From: Fibrobacter sp. UWB11
GTDB taxonomy: Bacteria > Fibrobacterota > Fibrobacteria > Fibrobacterales > Fibrobacteraceae
Assembly (NCBI RefSeq): GCF_900143015.1
Contig: NZ_FSRT01000001.1
Span: 1,426,001-1,490,000 of the forward strand
DNA length: 64,000 nt
Reading direction: 5' to 3'
Position 1 is the first letter of the stretch; the number at the start of each line of letters is the position of its first letter. The position numbers and the translations under genes were made by a program. Below are positions 1 to 12,700 of the stretch, piece by piece. Under the pieces are notes generated by a model. The model was not told the DNA's origin. It was given only the letters and a program-made list of their open reading frames with translations, and made no database searches.

Positions 1-650
1 TGTCCGAATTCATGGAGCAGCTTAACAACCACCGTACAGACATACACCCAACCGATATTCGACGGCGATAAAAATCCGTGTGTCTGATCCTTGAGCGTAT
101 CGAAATTTTCAATGCCATATTTTGTCGCAACGATAATCGCAGCAAGCCACACAAGCGCAAACGGCACACTCAACAAAATGTTGATGAGCCACTTGAGCTT
201 ACGCAATAGAAATTCAGGATCAAAAACAGGGACCTTCAAAAAGAAGATATTCAAAAGAGTCGCTTTCACCTTCTTGCGAACATTCTTCTTGTTACGGTCA
301 AACAACATCGTACCATCATCCACGCCCTCGTACAAGAGCATGTTCGACTGATACAACTGCGAAAGCATTTCGATGACCTCGCCCTGGCTAGGAACGCTCT
401 CGGCACCGCTATTCAAAAGTTCGTTCCAGACCTCGCCCACCGTTTTATGCGAACTCAGCTTAGAAATAAATTCGTACGCCCCTTGAGGCAAACGGTAATA
501 CTGATTTGTAAACGGTTCATAAAGAACGTACCACAGAACGCCACGATAAACTTGGCGATGAACGTGGACACTCGAACGCAAAGTAATTTTACTCTCTGCA
601 AGCCGGTACCACGATTCATGAAAAATCTTTCGCTGTTGGTCTAGAATCAT
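1..650 (-). CDS. M50-type membrane metallopeptidase with PqqD-like N-terminus (3' end outside window)
   Basis: The minus-strand reading frame opens at ATG 650 and stays open to the window edge (216 codons). An in-frame TAG lies directly upstream of the ATG, and AAGG sits 7 nt before it. Residues 35-105 look like a small winged-helix, PqqD-like domain. A hydrophobic segment follows at about 150-180. The last complete codons read HEFG and are followed by CA, which fits the HExxH zinc motif of site-2-protease (M50) peptidases. Proteins with this layout usually continue into a HlyD-type barrel-sandwich domain; that part is not visible here. It is the gene downstream of the giant LEPR-XLL protein on the same strand. 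I infer a role in that protein's export or processing. The family call rests on the domain order and the zinc motif. Confidence 0.8.
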   Translation of the reverse strand, partial: MILDQQRKIFHESWYRLAESKITLRSSVHVHRQVYRGVLWYVLYEPFTNQYYRLPQGAYEFISKLSSHKTVGEVWNELLNSGAESVPSQGEVIEMLSQLYQSNMLLYEGVDDGTMLFDRNKKNVRKKVKATLLNIFFLKVPVFDPEFLLRKLKWLINILLSVPFALVWLAAIIVATKYGIENFDTLKDQTHGFLSPSNIGWVYVCTVVVKLLHEFG

Positions 651-677
651 CTAAAAACCTTGCAAAGCAAGCTCATT

Positions 678-730
678 CCATTATTAAACATTGCAAGCAA
701 ATATAGCAAATTCGCCTCCATTATTAAACA
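678..730. repeat. 13-bp direct repeat pair
   Basis: The sequence CCATTATTAAACA occurs at 678-690 and again at 718-730, exactly 40 bp apart. The pair lies between the M50 gene start and the terminator of the giant gene. The 40-bp spacing could suit a protein binding two turns-phased sites near the M50 promoter, but this is speculative. Confidence 0.6.
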
Positions 731-767
731 AAAAAATCCTCACCTTTTTTTTGCAAAGGTGAGGATT
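731..767 (-). terminator. Rho-independent terminator of the giant gene
   Basis: There is a perfect 13-bp stem (735-747 with 755-767) and a 7-nt loop. On the minus strand a run of T follows. It sits 20 bp past the stop codon at 787, so the giant transcript probably ends here and the M50 gene needs its own promoter or read-through. Confidence 0.9.
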
Positions 768-786
768 ATTTTATTACAACATTTTA

Positions 787-3700
787 TTACTGATTAACAT
801 AGAGCGATGCTCGGCCCGAAGTCTTTGCAGTCACATAGATTACGTACATGCCGTTTTCTCCATTCGGATGATCCGGAATATCAACATACAAATCATTAGT
901 TGAATTCGTATGAGCCCTGAATTTGCCATCCCAGAACCAATCAAGTTCAGGAATCGGAGCATTTTCTGCGTTATTGCCCCTGATGCAAATATTCGGAGTC
1001 CAATATGGATTGCCCTGCGGATAATCCGTGCAAACAAGCTTAATCGTCTTGCCCGCTTCAAACACAATAACTTCAGGCAACGTACCAATAGTTTCTACAC
1101 GTTCATCTGTATTTGTGTTGTTAGAAGAACCCTGGTTGTTTTCGCCTTGGTTTGAATTACCCTGGTTGTTGCCAGTATTGTTCTCGCCTTGGTTTGTATT
1201 ACCCTGGTTGTTGGTGTTGTTCTCGCCTTGGTTCGTGTTACCCTGGTTATTGGTGTTGTTCTCGCCTTGGTTCGTATTACCCTGGTTGTTGGTATTGTTT
1301 GAAGATTGCTGTTGTTCCACATAAAGCGGAGCATCATTGTATTCACCTTCAAACACAAGGTCCTTACCAGATTCACCATCGATATCGTCACGACGACCAT
1401 TTTCAGTATTCTGCAAAGCAATACCAGAAAGTTTACCCTGATAGTACTTCTGTTCCATAGTCTGAACCTGCACACCATCATTATCGAGATATGCTTCGTT
1501 CGTTCCCTGGAAATACTGATTATCTTCGAGAACAATTTCCACATCCGGGCGGAACACACCAATCGGGTTATTATTTTCGAGTTTGAGCGAAGCATTGTCA
1601 CCCAAAACCACATCATCGCCATCGCCAGTTCTGATATAATCTTTACCATCACCGCCAACGACAACATCGCGGTCTATACCTGTATGAATTACATCATCAG
1701 TACGGACATTCCTTGCAGCATCAGCAGATACACTCATCGATGTTGCAGAAATCACGCGATTCTTGTAATCCGATAGATTTTCGTTACCCGCAAAAGGAAT
1801 ATCGAGATCGAAATCAAGCATGGCATCATCACCAAAGACAAGGTCCTTGTCATGATCGCCACCAACTGCGATATCGCCTGTACGTTTTGCACCAGAAACA
1901 ATCTGCACACCCGTAAACACCGGAATGTCATTGGGCTGCTGGTTGCCGACTCCAGTTTGTACGCAACGAATTTGTACAGTATATTCAGCAGTCTTGATTC
2001 CACGGAATACCACGTAGTTGCCAATCATCGAAACACTCGGCGTCACACCAGAAACAAGCATGTCCGGAGTATAGCTCGTGCACGTAATTTCCTTGAATTC
2101 GCCTTCAAAGCTATTGCCCGCCCAATCGTTCAAATAGAACTTCTTGTTATCGGAGCCCGTAATTTCGAAGACGTAATCATAAGCATCACCATGTTCAAGC
2201 TTACCGCCCACATAGACATATACATCACACGGGCTGTTTTCGGACCCAGGCAGATTATGCAAAGAAAGCGACAACGTTTCATACTTCTGGCCCATCACAA
2301 GAGTCTTCATCATCTTGTTGTTGCCAGTATCAGCATCCATCACAGGATCTTCCTGTTCATGTGCATTGTTGTTATTCCATTGAGCGATGGACGTGTAGTC
2401 GAATGTAATCGCGCCTTTTTTCGGGGCAACTTCATTGCCTGTAGCACGGTCACGCATTTCATGATTGCGCAGGTAAACGTTCTTCCAATGATTGTCAACA
2501 ACAACGCCAGCAGATTCACCATCATTGATGAGCATCGACTGATTTGTAGACTCTCTCACGAAGTTAAACGAAGTAACCGTTACGCCTTCAATCGTAGTCT
2601 GTGCCTTTTCGGTTGCACCAGTATTAATTACATCATGTCCAATACCGCCAACGACAACATCGTTACCGTCACCAGTATTGATAATATCGTCGTAATTTGC
2701 GGTAAAGTTCGTTGCAGCAATAGATTCCGCATGCGTCAGCGTCGAAGCCGTAGAATCCTTACTATCACGGTCAGTGAGCAAAATCTTGGCATTATCGCCA
2801 AACACGACATCGAAATCGTCAATTCCGTAGTACTCGTCGCCATAAGTCGTAATCTCATCGCCACCAGTACCGCCAACAACAATATCGTTACCGCCACTTG
2901 TTTTTATCGTGTCCTTGCTACCATAATCGATATCCGTAGAGGCAGCGATATCTTGCTTGTGGAGCTTACCACAAACTTGGATACCAGCAATACCTGCACG
3001 ATCCTTACCATTCGTACCATTCAGCGGGTCAGTAATTTCGACATGGAAACGGTCACCACTCAATGTATGCATAACGCCATTAGCATCAGTATACGACTTG
3101 AAGATAACACAGTTAGAAACAATCGCAGTCTCTACAGACTTACCCGTTGCAACAGTCCAAGAACCATTAAATGTATTATTGTCCGGATCGTTGACATAGA
3201 AGCGGTCAAATTCCTTGCTCACACAGTTACCATCTTCATCAAAAGTATCGATGAACAACGTAACCATACGAACACTATGTTCGGGCATGGAGTTTTCACG
3301 CACCATATCCAAATAGACAATCACATCGTATTCCGTGAAATACTGGTCAAGACCATCAATCTGCGTCAAGAGCGTATTGCGAGCGTTATTGCCGCTGATT
3401 TCAAGACCGCTCTTCATCAAGTTTACATCACCCGGATTCGAGCCAGTCACAAACTGAGACTGATCATAACCATGCAAGCGGATATTGGCACCATCAGAGG
3501 TCTTAACGCGGTGAGATTCAGAGGCACCGTAAGTCACGCTCACGGCACTTGCACGCGTACCATCGTCAAAGTAGACCAATTCCTTGTCATCATTGCCGTA
3601 TGTACCAGCTTCTTGGCCAGACTGAGTCTTGATATTGTTCCAATTGCCAACACGATGATTTTCACTTTCAGTTAGCACACCAGCCTGTTCGTTAGCACCA

Positions 3701-6700
3701 ATACCCCACTGGGCAGGGCCCTGGAAATTGAAGCTGAGTGTTGCAGAATCACGAACTTCAGGAGCATTTTCGAACGTAAACACATCCTTAAGATCAGTGA
3801 ACTTTTCGTGCAAATCATTTGCCAAGCCAGCATTTCCACGGAATGTCGCATAGCCGTTATCGCCAAACACGACATCTTCGCCATTGCCCGAATCAATCTT
3901 GTCTTCACCAAGACCACCGAAGATAACGTTGTCACCACCAGCTGTTATGATGATATCACCACCAGCAGACTTTGTTTCCTCATTTTCTTCGGCAACATTC
4001 TTGCCGGAGTTCGTCACAATGAGCGGGTTATGGTCATTGTCCATGATAACCAAGCCACCGTCACCGACGATAATGTCATTACCGTTTCCAGTAGTGATTT
4101 CGTCAACATCTGTACCGCCAAGAATCGTATTCTTGCCGTCACCCGTAGTGATGATGTCATGGCCACCAAACGGTTCACTCTTCGTTTCAACCGTCAAGCA
4201 ATTTTCACGAACAGTATAGACACCGGCATCACCAACGACAACGTTATCAGCACCATCAATGATAATCTTATCGGCATCGACACCACCCATGACGATATTG
4301 ATGTCACCATGAATATCAATATCATCGTTCAGGCGTACAGACTTTCCAGAAGGATTATCATCCTTCGGCATAACAACTTCAATTTCATCAGCCTGCGTTT
4401 CGACCTTGATAAGTCCGGCATTGACATTGGTATCACCCTTGACTACTTCAGGGCGCTTATCGTAGTTTGCCAAACCGCCATCACCAAGAACAACGTTATC
4501 ATTACCGAAGATATCAATATCGTCCTTCAGGAAACCACCCATAACAGTATTTTGGCCACCATGGATTTCAATGGTATCTTCACCACCAACTTTATCACTG
4601 GTAGTGCGGATTTCGAGAGAAACATTCTTCTTGAGATCGTACTTACCACCATCGCCAAGAACTACGTTGTTATCGCTTTCATAGCCAGTTTCGCCGATAT
4701 AAATCTTATCGCCTTCTGCACCACCCATAGCAACGTTGCTACCGCCATAGACATGGATTGTATCAACACCGCCAGTAGCATCATGCGTGGTATGAACATC
4801 ATACGGAGTCACCTTTTCAGGATCTTCTGCAGATTCATCCTTAGTAAACAGCGCAATACCGCCATCGCCAAGTACAACGTTATTGCATCCGCTATTAGGC
4901 TGACCAGCGATACCAATGGTTATCGTATCGCCCTTGTCACCACCCATAGCAACGTTATTATCACCCGTAATGTTGATGGTATCAACATCACCGATATTGT
5001 CTGCCATTGTAGCAACCGACTCTAGATACTTATGGAGATCTTTATTGTTGTGCCATGTGGTTGTTACAGTTTCATTAGTTGTATACTTAATTTCACCATT
5101 ATCACCAAGCACAACATTCTTGCCGCCGGTTACAGAAATTTCATCATTGGCAAAACCGCCAACAGCAATACTATCATGGCCACCAGCAGTGATTTTATCG
5201 TGAGCACCAACATCCAAACCAACAGACTTTATAGAAGTTGCACCACGTGCGACACCGTCAGTCTGCTTTTCAAGTTTACCCTTATCGTCCTTGGAGATTT
5301 TCGTATGAATGGTTTCGTATTTCTTATCATCGCCTGAACCGACTTCCTTATATCCCAAGTTCGTAACAATTTCGCCCTTAGCATTCTTATACTGGATATT
5401 ACCCATATCACCGAACGCAATCACGCCCTGGTTTACATCGATAGTATCCCTACCCTTGCCACCGAAGACAATCATGCCATTCTTGGTAATATCTTCTGAT
5501 GTAGCATCAATCTTGTCACCACAACCTTCCTTATCTTCACCACCGTCTTCGGCGTTAATGACAAGCTGACCGTCCGAATCATTCTTATAGCTATGGATCT
5601 TAATCTGGTCTTCGCCATCACCGGTATTCACAACGGTAAAGGTCTGGAACGATGCTTCATCATCATTGCGATAATGGGTTTTGTAAATATCGACTTTATC
5701 TTCGCCAGAACCAAGGTTGTATTCGCCAAATTCGAAGTGGTTTGCAACAACTTTACCATTAAGTTCACTATGAGTAAACTCAACAGAATCAAGAATCTCC
5801 GTCTGTTCTCCAGTAGCACTTTGAGCAAAATGCTTATCAAATTTGCTACTTGCGTTTTCATCGGACCCCTGATTGTTCACGAAGATTCGGTCTGTATTAT
5901 CGTTTTCATCCTTGAACAAGTAATCCTTTGCATCCGAGAACAAGGCATACACATCACCATTTGCCGGGTCAAAATCTGTTACAGATGACAAAACTGTAAA
6001 CGAGTTGTGTAACTTGTCAGCCGAGTCAACATAAAGCCATTCCGTCTCAACATCACCCATGATAATCTTAACGGTGCAACCATCAACCAGTTTATCAGCA
6101 TTTTCGCCATCAAAAACAAATGTTGTCTTTTCATCCTTAACTTCAAATGACGAAACTTTACCCATTTTGTTTACGTCATAGGAATTCTTTTCATTATACC
6201 TCGATGCACTTTCAACGTTGCCATTGTTAGTCAACTTATGCTTATACTTGAGTAAGTCAGGATTGTCAAAGTCAGCAACAACACTGGTTCCTTGACCATA
6301 AGCATTGACATTGCCATCAACTTCATCAATTCGATAAGGCTTTTCACCTACAAGAACTTTACCATATTCTTCCTTATCATCATCGTGTTTTGCGAAAATG
6401 GTGATATTTGCAGTCAGGCTATCTTTTGTAAACTTCAGAATAATCGAAGAACCCTTCTTTTCAGCACCAATAATCTCAAGATGAGTATCTTCTTTATTCA
6501 AATCAGGATCGAAATCGCTTACAGAGACCTTGACATATACAGTTTTACCATTTTCAATACTGCCGTTGTACTTCACTGTAAATGTTGTAGAATTCAAAGC
6601 TGTCTTGGTATCATCAACAGCTTCAGCAAGCACCTGATGCATCGGAGTTGTCTCTACAATTTCGATAACACTGTTATCATCCCTCAAATCAGGATCACCG

Positions 6701-9700
6701 ATGCCAGCTTTTTCTTCAATACGAGCATATTTCGTACTTGAAATAGATACATTTCCATGCAACGAAGCTAGACGATTATTGGATTTATTGTAGAATACCA
6801 AGCTATCACCAAGCAGAGCGTAATATATCTCGGCATCACTATGTGTAGCCGCCTCATCCTTGGAGAACACGGTCATTTCAGATCCATCTTCGCATTTATA
6901 ATTGATATTGAATAAACTTTTCTTTGTACCGCCTTCCTCAATATCATATTCTTTAATATTATCATATACCAAGCGAAGCTTTGAACCATCCAAACGCATA
7001 TTATCAGCGCGATAATTAACAACAAGCGTTTGTCCCTTGCACTGATTCAATTCAGAATCAGTAAGTGTAAATGTACCCGCATTAGAATCAAAATGCCCCT
7101 CAGATACAAACACTATATCCTTATTTTTAATATAAGCAGATACAACGCCGTTGAAGCCCTTAGCAAACTCTCCTAAATAAATAGTATTGGTCGATATATT
7201 GAATTCGTCAGAACGAGTAAACAGATTCTTGTATTCATCTTCTGCAGCAATTGTTTCAGCGCCAACATTTACAGAAATAACATTTACAGAGCGTTCTAGT
7301 TTTTCATCCTTACCAGCATTTTTCCAATAGCTCTTAGCTGTAATAGAATATGAGCAAGATTCTTCAAACAAACTATCTTCAAGAACCTTTACAGAGATTT
7401 TTGCAATTTTATTGTCTTTATCGAACGTCAATCTTACTTCATCCGAATACTCTGTAGTCTTACCATCAACAACTTCCTTAATAACAATGCCCCTATCGCC
7501 ATGCTGTACAGCAGTCGACGAAAGCATAGGAACATTCAAAACTACATCAATTGTGCTGTCTTTAATATCTCCAGTATATCCAATATAGAAGGTCGCGTCA
7601 CCATTTGCAGACACAACGATATTGCTAAGGTCAATATAATTTTCATTCGCTGAGTAGAACACAACAGGTTGTTTACTCGTATCCATCACTATAAACTTGT
7701 CGCTACGAACAACACCTTTTTTCTTATCAGACAAATCACTTACATTCTTACGTTCTTCTTCAGAAAGATCTCCACTATCCTTTTCGAGGACTTCATAAGT
7801 TACATAATTTGTCTGTCCATCAGAATCAGAACTACGGAGTATTTTTTCTTCATCAAGACCACCAACAGAGACCGTATCATTACCAAAGCCCCCATTAATA
7901 TTGGTAGTTTCGCCTTCATTATTCGAGATGACATAGAACATATCATCACCAGCGCCAGCATCGAAATTAGTCGTTTCAACACCAGCAACCTTAACACCAA
8001 CCGAGTCACTCAGCATACCTTCTTTTGTAATAAGAACGGTATCATCGCCCACGGTTCCAGCAACATTAAGTGTATCAACGCCAGCACCACCATCAACCGA
8101 CATCACCCCACTTTCAACAGGTTCACCGATAAACTTAGGTACATCAGAACCTTCAGTCCAATTGGGGTTTGGAATACGCTTGCGGAAGGTATGAATGGAG
8201 AAGGTGTCATCACCCCTACCACCAGCCATACTCACAGTACCAACATTATGCAACAATGTAAAGCTATCTTCGCCTACACCGCCTTCAACATTCAAGACCG
8301 TGTCTCTAGTAACACCATCACTGAGATACTTTTCATTGGCATTTTCTTGAACTGTGTTAAATTCGTCATCCTTCTTGATGCTCTGATTACCACTAGACAA
8401 ACGTTCAGAATTATAAAGCTGTCCAATCTGGAACGAATCCTTACCAGCACCGCCATCTACATTAGTTATCTTCGCGGTACCATCAATGGCAATCTTGTCA
8501 TCACCACCATTACCATTCAGATTTACGACATCAATTCCTCTTGTAAAGTTAACACGTTCAATATTATCGTTAGTAACTTCACTCGGATCTGTCTTTTGCT
8601 GAGGCAGCAAAGCTACAAAGCCCAGTGTTCCTTCGACATCCTTATCATCTTCCTTCGTTTTTTCCTTGTTCATACGCATGAGCAAGGTGTCATTATATTC
8701 CGTACCTTCAATAGTAAGCGTATCCGTATCAAACTTATCTGTTCCAGAATCGGTAATATTTGCATAGTTCGTTTCGCTTTCACCCATCAAGGTTACAATT
8801 ACTTGGTCGCTACCGCCTTGACCATCAACAAAGTCCATACCCGGACCCGTCATAATCTTATCGTTGCCACCCTTTGTACTGCCATCTTCTTTACTTACGG
8901 CATTCTTATAGACATTTTTAGACAAACCAAGATTTTCGCCGAATGTAATTTGATCATTTTCAAACGATGCAAAATTACCCTTGTACTGACGAATGCCATT
9001 GTCACCATACAAGCTGTCATTACCGGCACCGCCATCAATGGTATCATTACCTAAGCCACCGTAAATGATATCGTTATCAATGCCACCACTAATGGTATCA
9101 TTACCACCATTACCATCAATGATGTCATTTCCTATGCCGCCTTCAATATGGTCATCGTTACCATCGTTTGTACCGCTATCACCAAAGATTAGGTCGTCAC
9201 CTTCATCACCATAGATGTAGTCAATACCGGCAGCAGCAAGGTCATCACCACCAGAATATCCATCAACATTGAAGAATTTATCTCTAGAAATTGTCGGTTT
9301 GTCGGCGTTTCCAAACAAATCCTTATTGTTAAAATGAACGTCCTTAAATTCATCACTGAAGAATTCTTTATCAAACAGTGATGTTAGAATCAAATCACTC
9401 TTAAGAGAATCACCAAAGATGATATCATGTCCTGAGCCACCACGAATTTCATCATCACCAGAACCGCCAAGAATTACATCATGGCCACGTTCACCAAAGA
9501 TAGTGTCGTCGCCAGCACCACCATCAACACGATCGTTGCCAGCACCACCATAGATGAAGTCACTACCTGCACCGCCGAGAATTACATCGTTTCCGCCATC
9601 AAGGCTAATATCGGTACGGTCAATCGATGATATGTTACCCTTTTCATCGTAAACGACACGACCACCATCACCAAAGATATAGTCGTTGCCATCGCCACCA

Positions 9701-12700
9701 TAAATACTATCGTTACCAGCACCACCGAAAATAATATCGTTGCTAGATCCACCAACAATTGTATCATCGCCGGCAACATCCGCTTCTACGCGTCCTTCAA
9801 TATAATAACCATTGCCAGAAGCTAAAAGTTTTTGTTTTTCTTCATCAGTCGGTTTATATCCACCATCACCAAAAATAATATTCAAGCCCTTGGCACCATA
9901 AATTCGGTCATTTCCGGAACCACCCCAAATAACAACAGAATGGTCACCAACCATAGTCAGCCCAGACAAATCAATGACATCATCACCATCGCCGCCCATG
10001 ATTTCAATATCAAAGCTAGCGTTACCTTTCAAGGTAATGGTATCTATTCCGGCACCACCATCAATGATAAGCTTTTTACCACCATCAACAGTTTCCGATT
10101 TCTTTTTATCAGCCCAATATACAGTATTTCCACTCAAATCAAGTGTAATAGTTTCATCACCATCATTCAAAGTGGTATTCACGTTATCTGTAGAAATTCG
10201 ATCTCCAGCATTCGGCCCCACATGGCCGACAACATCGCCATTTTCATTGCGAGATGCCATCACAGGGATTGCGGAATGTTTATAGTCAAATTCAAATAGA
10301 GTTATTTCCTTAGTAATATTCCATTTCTTGGTGTAGAACAGCAAATCGACATAAGCATAAAGTTTTGCCGTAATCTTACCATTCACATCAAACAGGCCAA
10401 ATAAACCATCTTCCTTAATAATCTGGCCCATTTCGCTCAAACGAACCTTGCCATCATTATTCGGGTCATAAAGGTTGAAACCAACATTGATACCTACACC
10501 ACCACCAACACCGGCAGAAACGCCAACATTGACTTCAGCAGATGCAGTGAGACCACCATAGAACGAAAGTTCATTAACGTCATAACCAGATTCGTCCTTA
10601 TCGGCCACATAGAAGCCATTAAGCAAGCGGCTATAATCCTTGTAACCACCCTTAACCCACTGGCGAATACCAAGCGTATCGTAACCGAAGCCAAGTTGGA
10701 TAGAAGCGCTAAATGTCACACCTATACGAGCGCCAAGCGGTCCCCAAATTCGAATGAACTGGCTCCAATCGAAATTAAAGCAGAGTTTCGGCATCGTATA
10801 TTTGACAAGGTCAACATCTTCACCAAGAAGGAGTTTGAATATCTTTGAAGGATTACTCCAGATAAATTCCCATGATCCAGAGCCTTCCATGTGAAGACCT
10901 TGTTTTTGAAGTTCTTTATCAGCTTCTCCACCAATATCACTATTATTTTTCAATTTATCCGAGTATTTGCCAACATCAACAGAATCTGTTGAAGACTTGC
11001 CTTTAAGGAATTCTTCAGCTGAAGAATTATTTTGTTGCTTTTCCTTTTCTTTTTGTTTTTCTTCTTCTGGCAAATTAGGATCAACATTCTTTTTCTCCAC
11101 TAGTACAAAATCACCCAACTTAATCGACAAGCCCTTACCATTGATTGCCGAAATCGTCTTGGATACAGCAATCAAATCTTTGATAGCATAAACCATCCTA
11201 TCATCAAACTCACCCTTACTATATTTCTTAGCTAAGTCAAGTGGTGTCATCTTGATTCCCAAATCCTTTAACACAGGGAATGGGGTTGTCAAGAAATCAA
11301 TCAATGGTTCCAAAGGTTCAATCACCTTTTGGATTTTGGAGATTATTGGACCGAGAACTCCACTGATAAAGGAACCCATATCAAGTTCAAGACCATAGAA
11401 CCCAAGGTTTCCAACCCTAGACTCCTTTATGCCTGCACCATCAAAATCTTTATAATCCCATTCAAACTTAAAATTACCGGTAATATTTGGGAACTTCGGA
11501 GTATTTCGATCCAAATCCTTCGTAATACCAACGGTCATTTTTGCATCAATATGTACACTAGCATTATAGTCAAATGTTGGATTTGCAAAAGCTTCAGATA
11601 GTTCAACAATTCCATATCCCCTGCTTGAAACAATTTCTTTAGAAGCCGTTCCATCCTCGAAAGGTTTATTTAATTTTTTAATTTCCTCATCAGTTAATAG
11701 TCTTGGCGCAGCCCCTTCGTCAGCTTTCAAAGACGATGACAAACCTGTTTTAGCATTATAAAGTGAATTACTTGGATTATTCAAATCTACGCCAAAATCA
11801 AGTGAGACTTTGGTACCACCATCATTAACATCCAAAGCAAGTCCTAAACCAGCTAAAGAGCCTACAATTTTTCCATCTAAAGTTGCATTTGCAGTAACAT
11901 TTATTTCATTACCATCACCAAAAATAAAGTAGAAGCCTTTCTTTTGTGATATACCAAAACCAAATTCAAGAGACCACGCAAGCGAAAGATCTAGCCCAGC
12001 ATCCGAAGACAATCCAAGCCCAGGGAATCCCAAATCAAATTCAATAGATTTACCATAACTATAGGTTTGTCCTAAATTAAAGAACCATTCCGCAGACTCT
12101 CCATCGGTACGATACCAGGTTCCCTTGCCTCCTTCTCCAGACTGAGTCCATTTAGCATCATTCTGATTATTCCAACTAAAGTAATAGTTATCATTTGGAT
12201 CGTAATTTACATTAAGCAGATAATCCTTCAGCAAAGCATTCATCTTCTTTGCAACCATTTCGGCCGTGAGACCCGTAGATTCATAGACATACTTCGAGAA
12301 TGGATCAAGAATCTTATCTCTCAATACACTTAAGAAATCAACACCAGAACTTAACGCAGTACCCAATACAGGCACAGATTTCAATTTGCTACCCATGCCA
12401 CTGTTCATACCGCTTTCAAGCATTTCAAATAGGTTATTCAACCCTGCTACAGCAAGTTTTATCTTGCTAAACCAATCCAGATTAGCAAAATTCGCTAGAT
12501 CCGAAATTTTTTGATAGGCTTCTGAAAAATCGACAATAAACTTATCTTTTAAACCTACTGCATCTTCAGTTGTTTTTATATCGAATCCAAACGAAGAAGT
12601 TCCTTTATTCAATATATACAAAGATTCACAATTATTATGATCTGCCTTATAAGCATTCATTGCAGTTTCGACAGCATCCTTAGCATTTGTAAACGTTGAA

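Noticed and set aside
1137-1299. Possible CRISPR array
   Set aside because: The 39-bp units are directly adjacent with no spacers and are in frame within the giant gene.
1852-3675. 607-codon plus-strand open frame (and similar ones at 3808-5025 and 7669-9054)
   Set aside because: They lie antisense to the RTX-rich giant gene. Repeated Gly/Asp codons leave the opposite strand free of stops; the translations have no family likeness, ribosome binding sites or domain structure.
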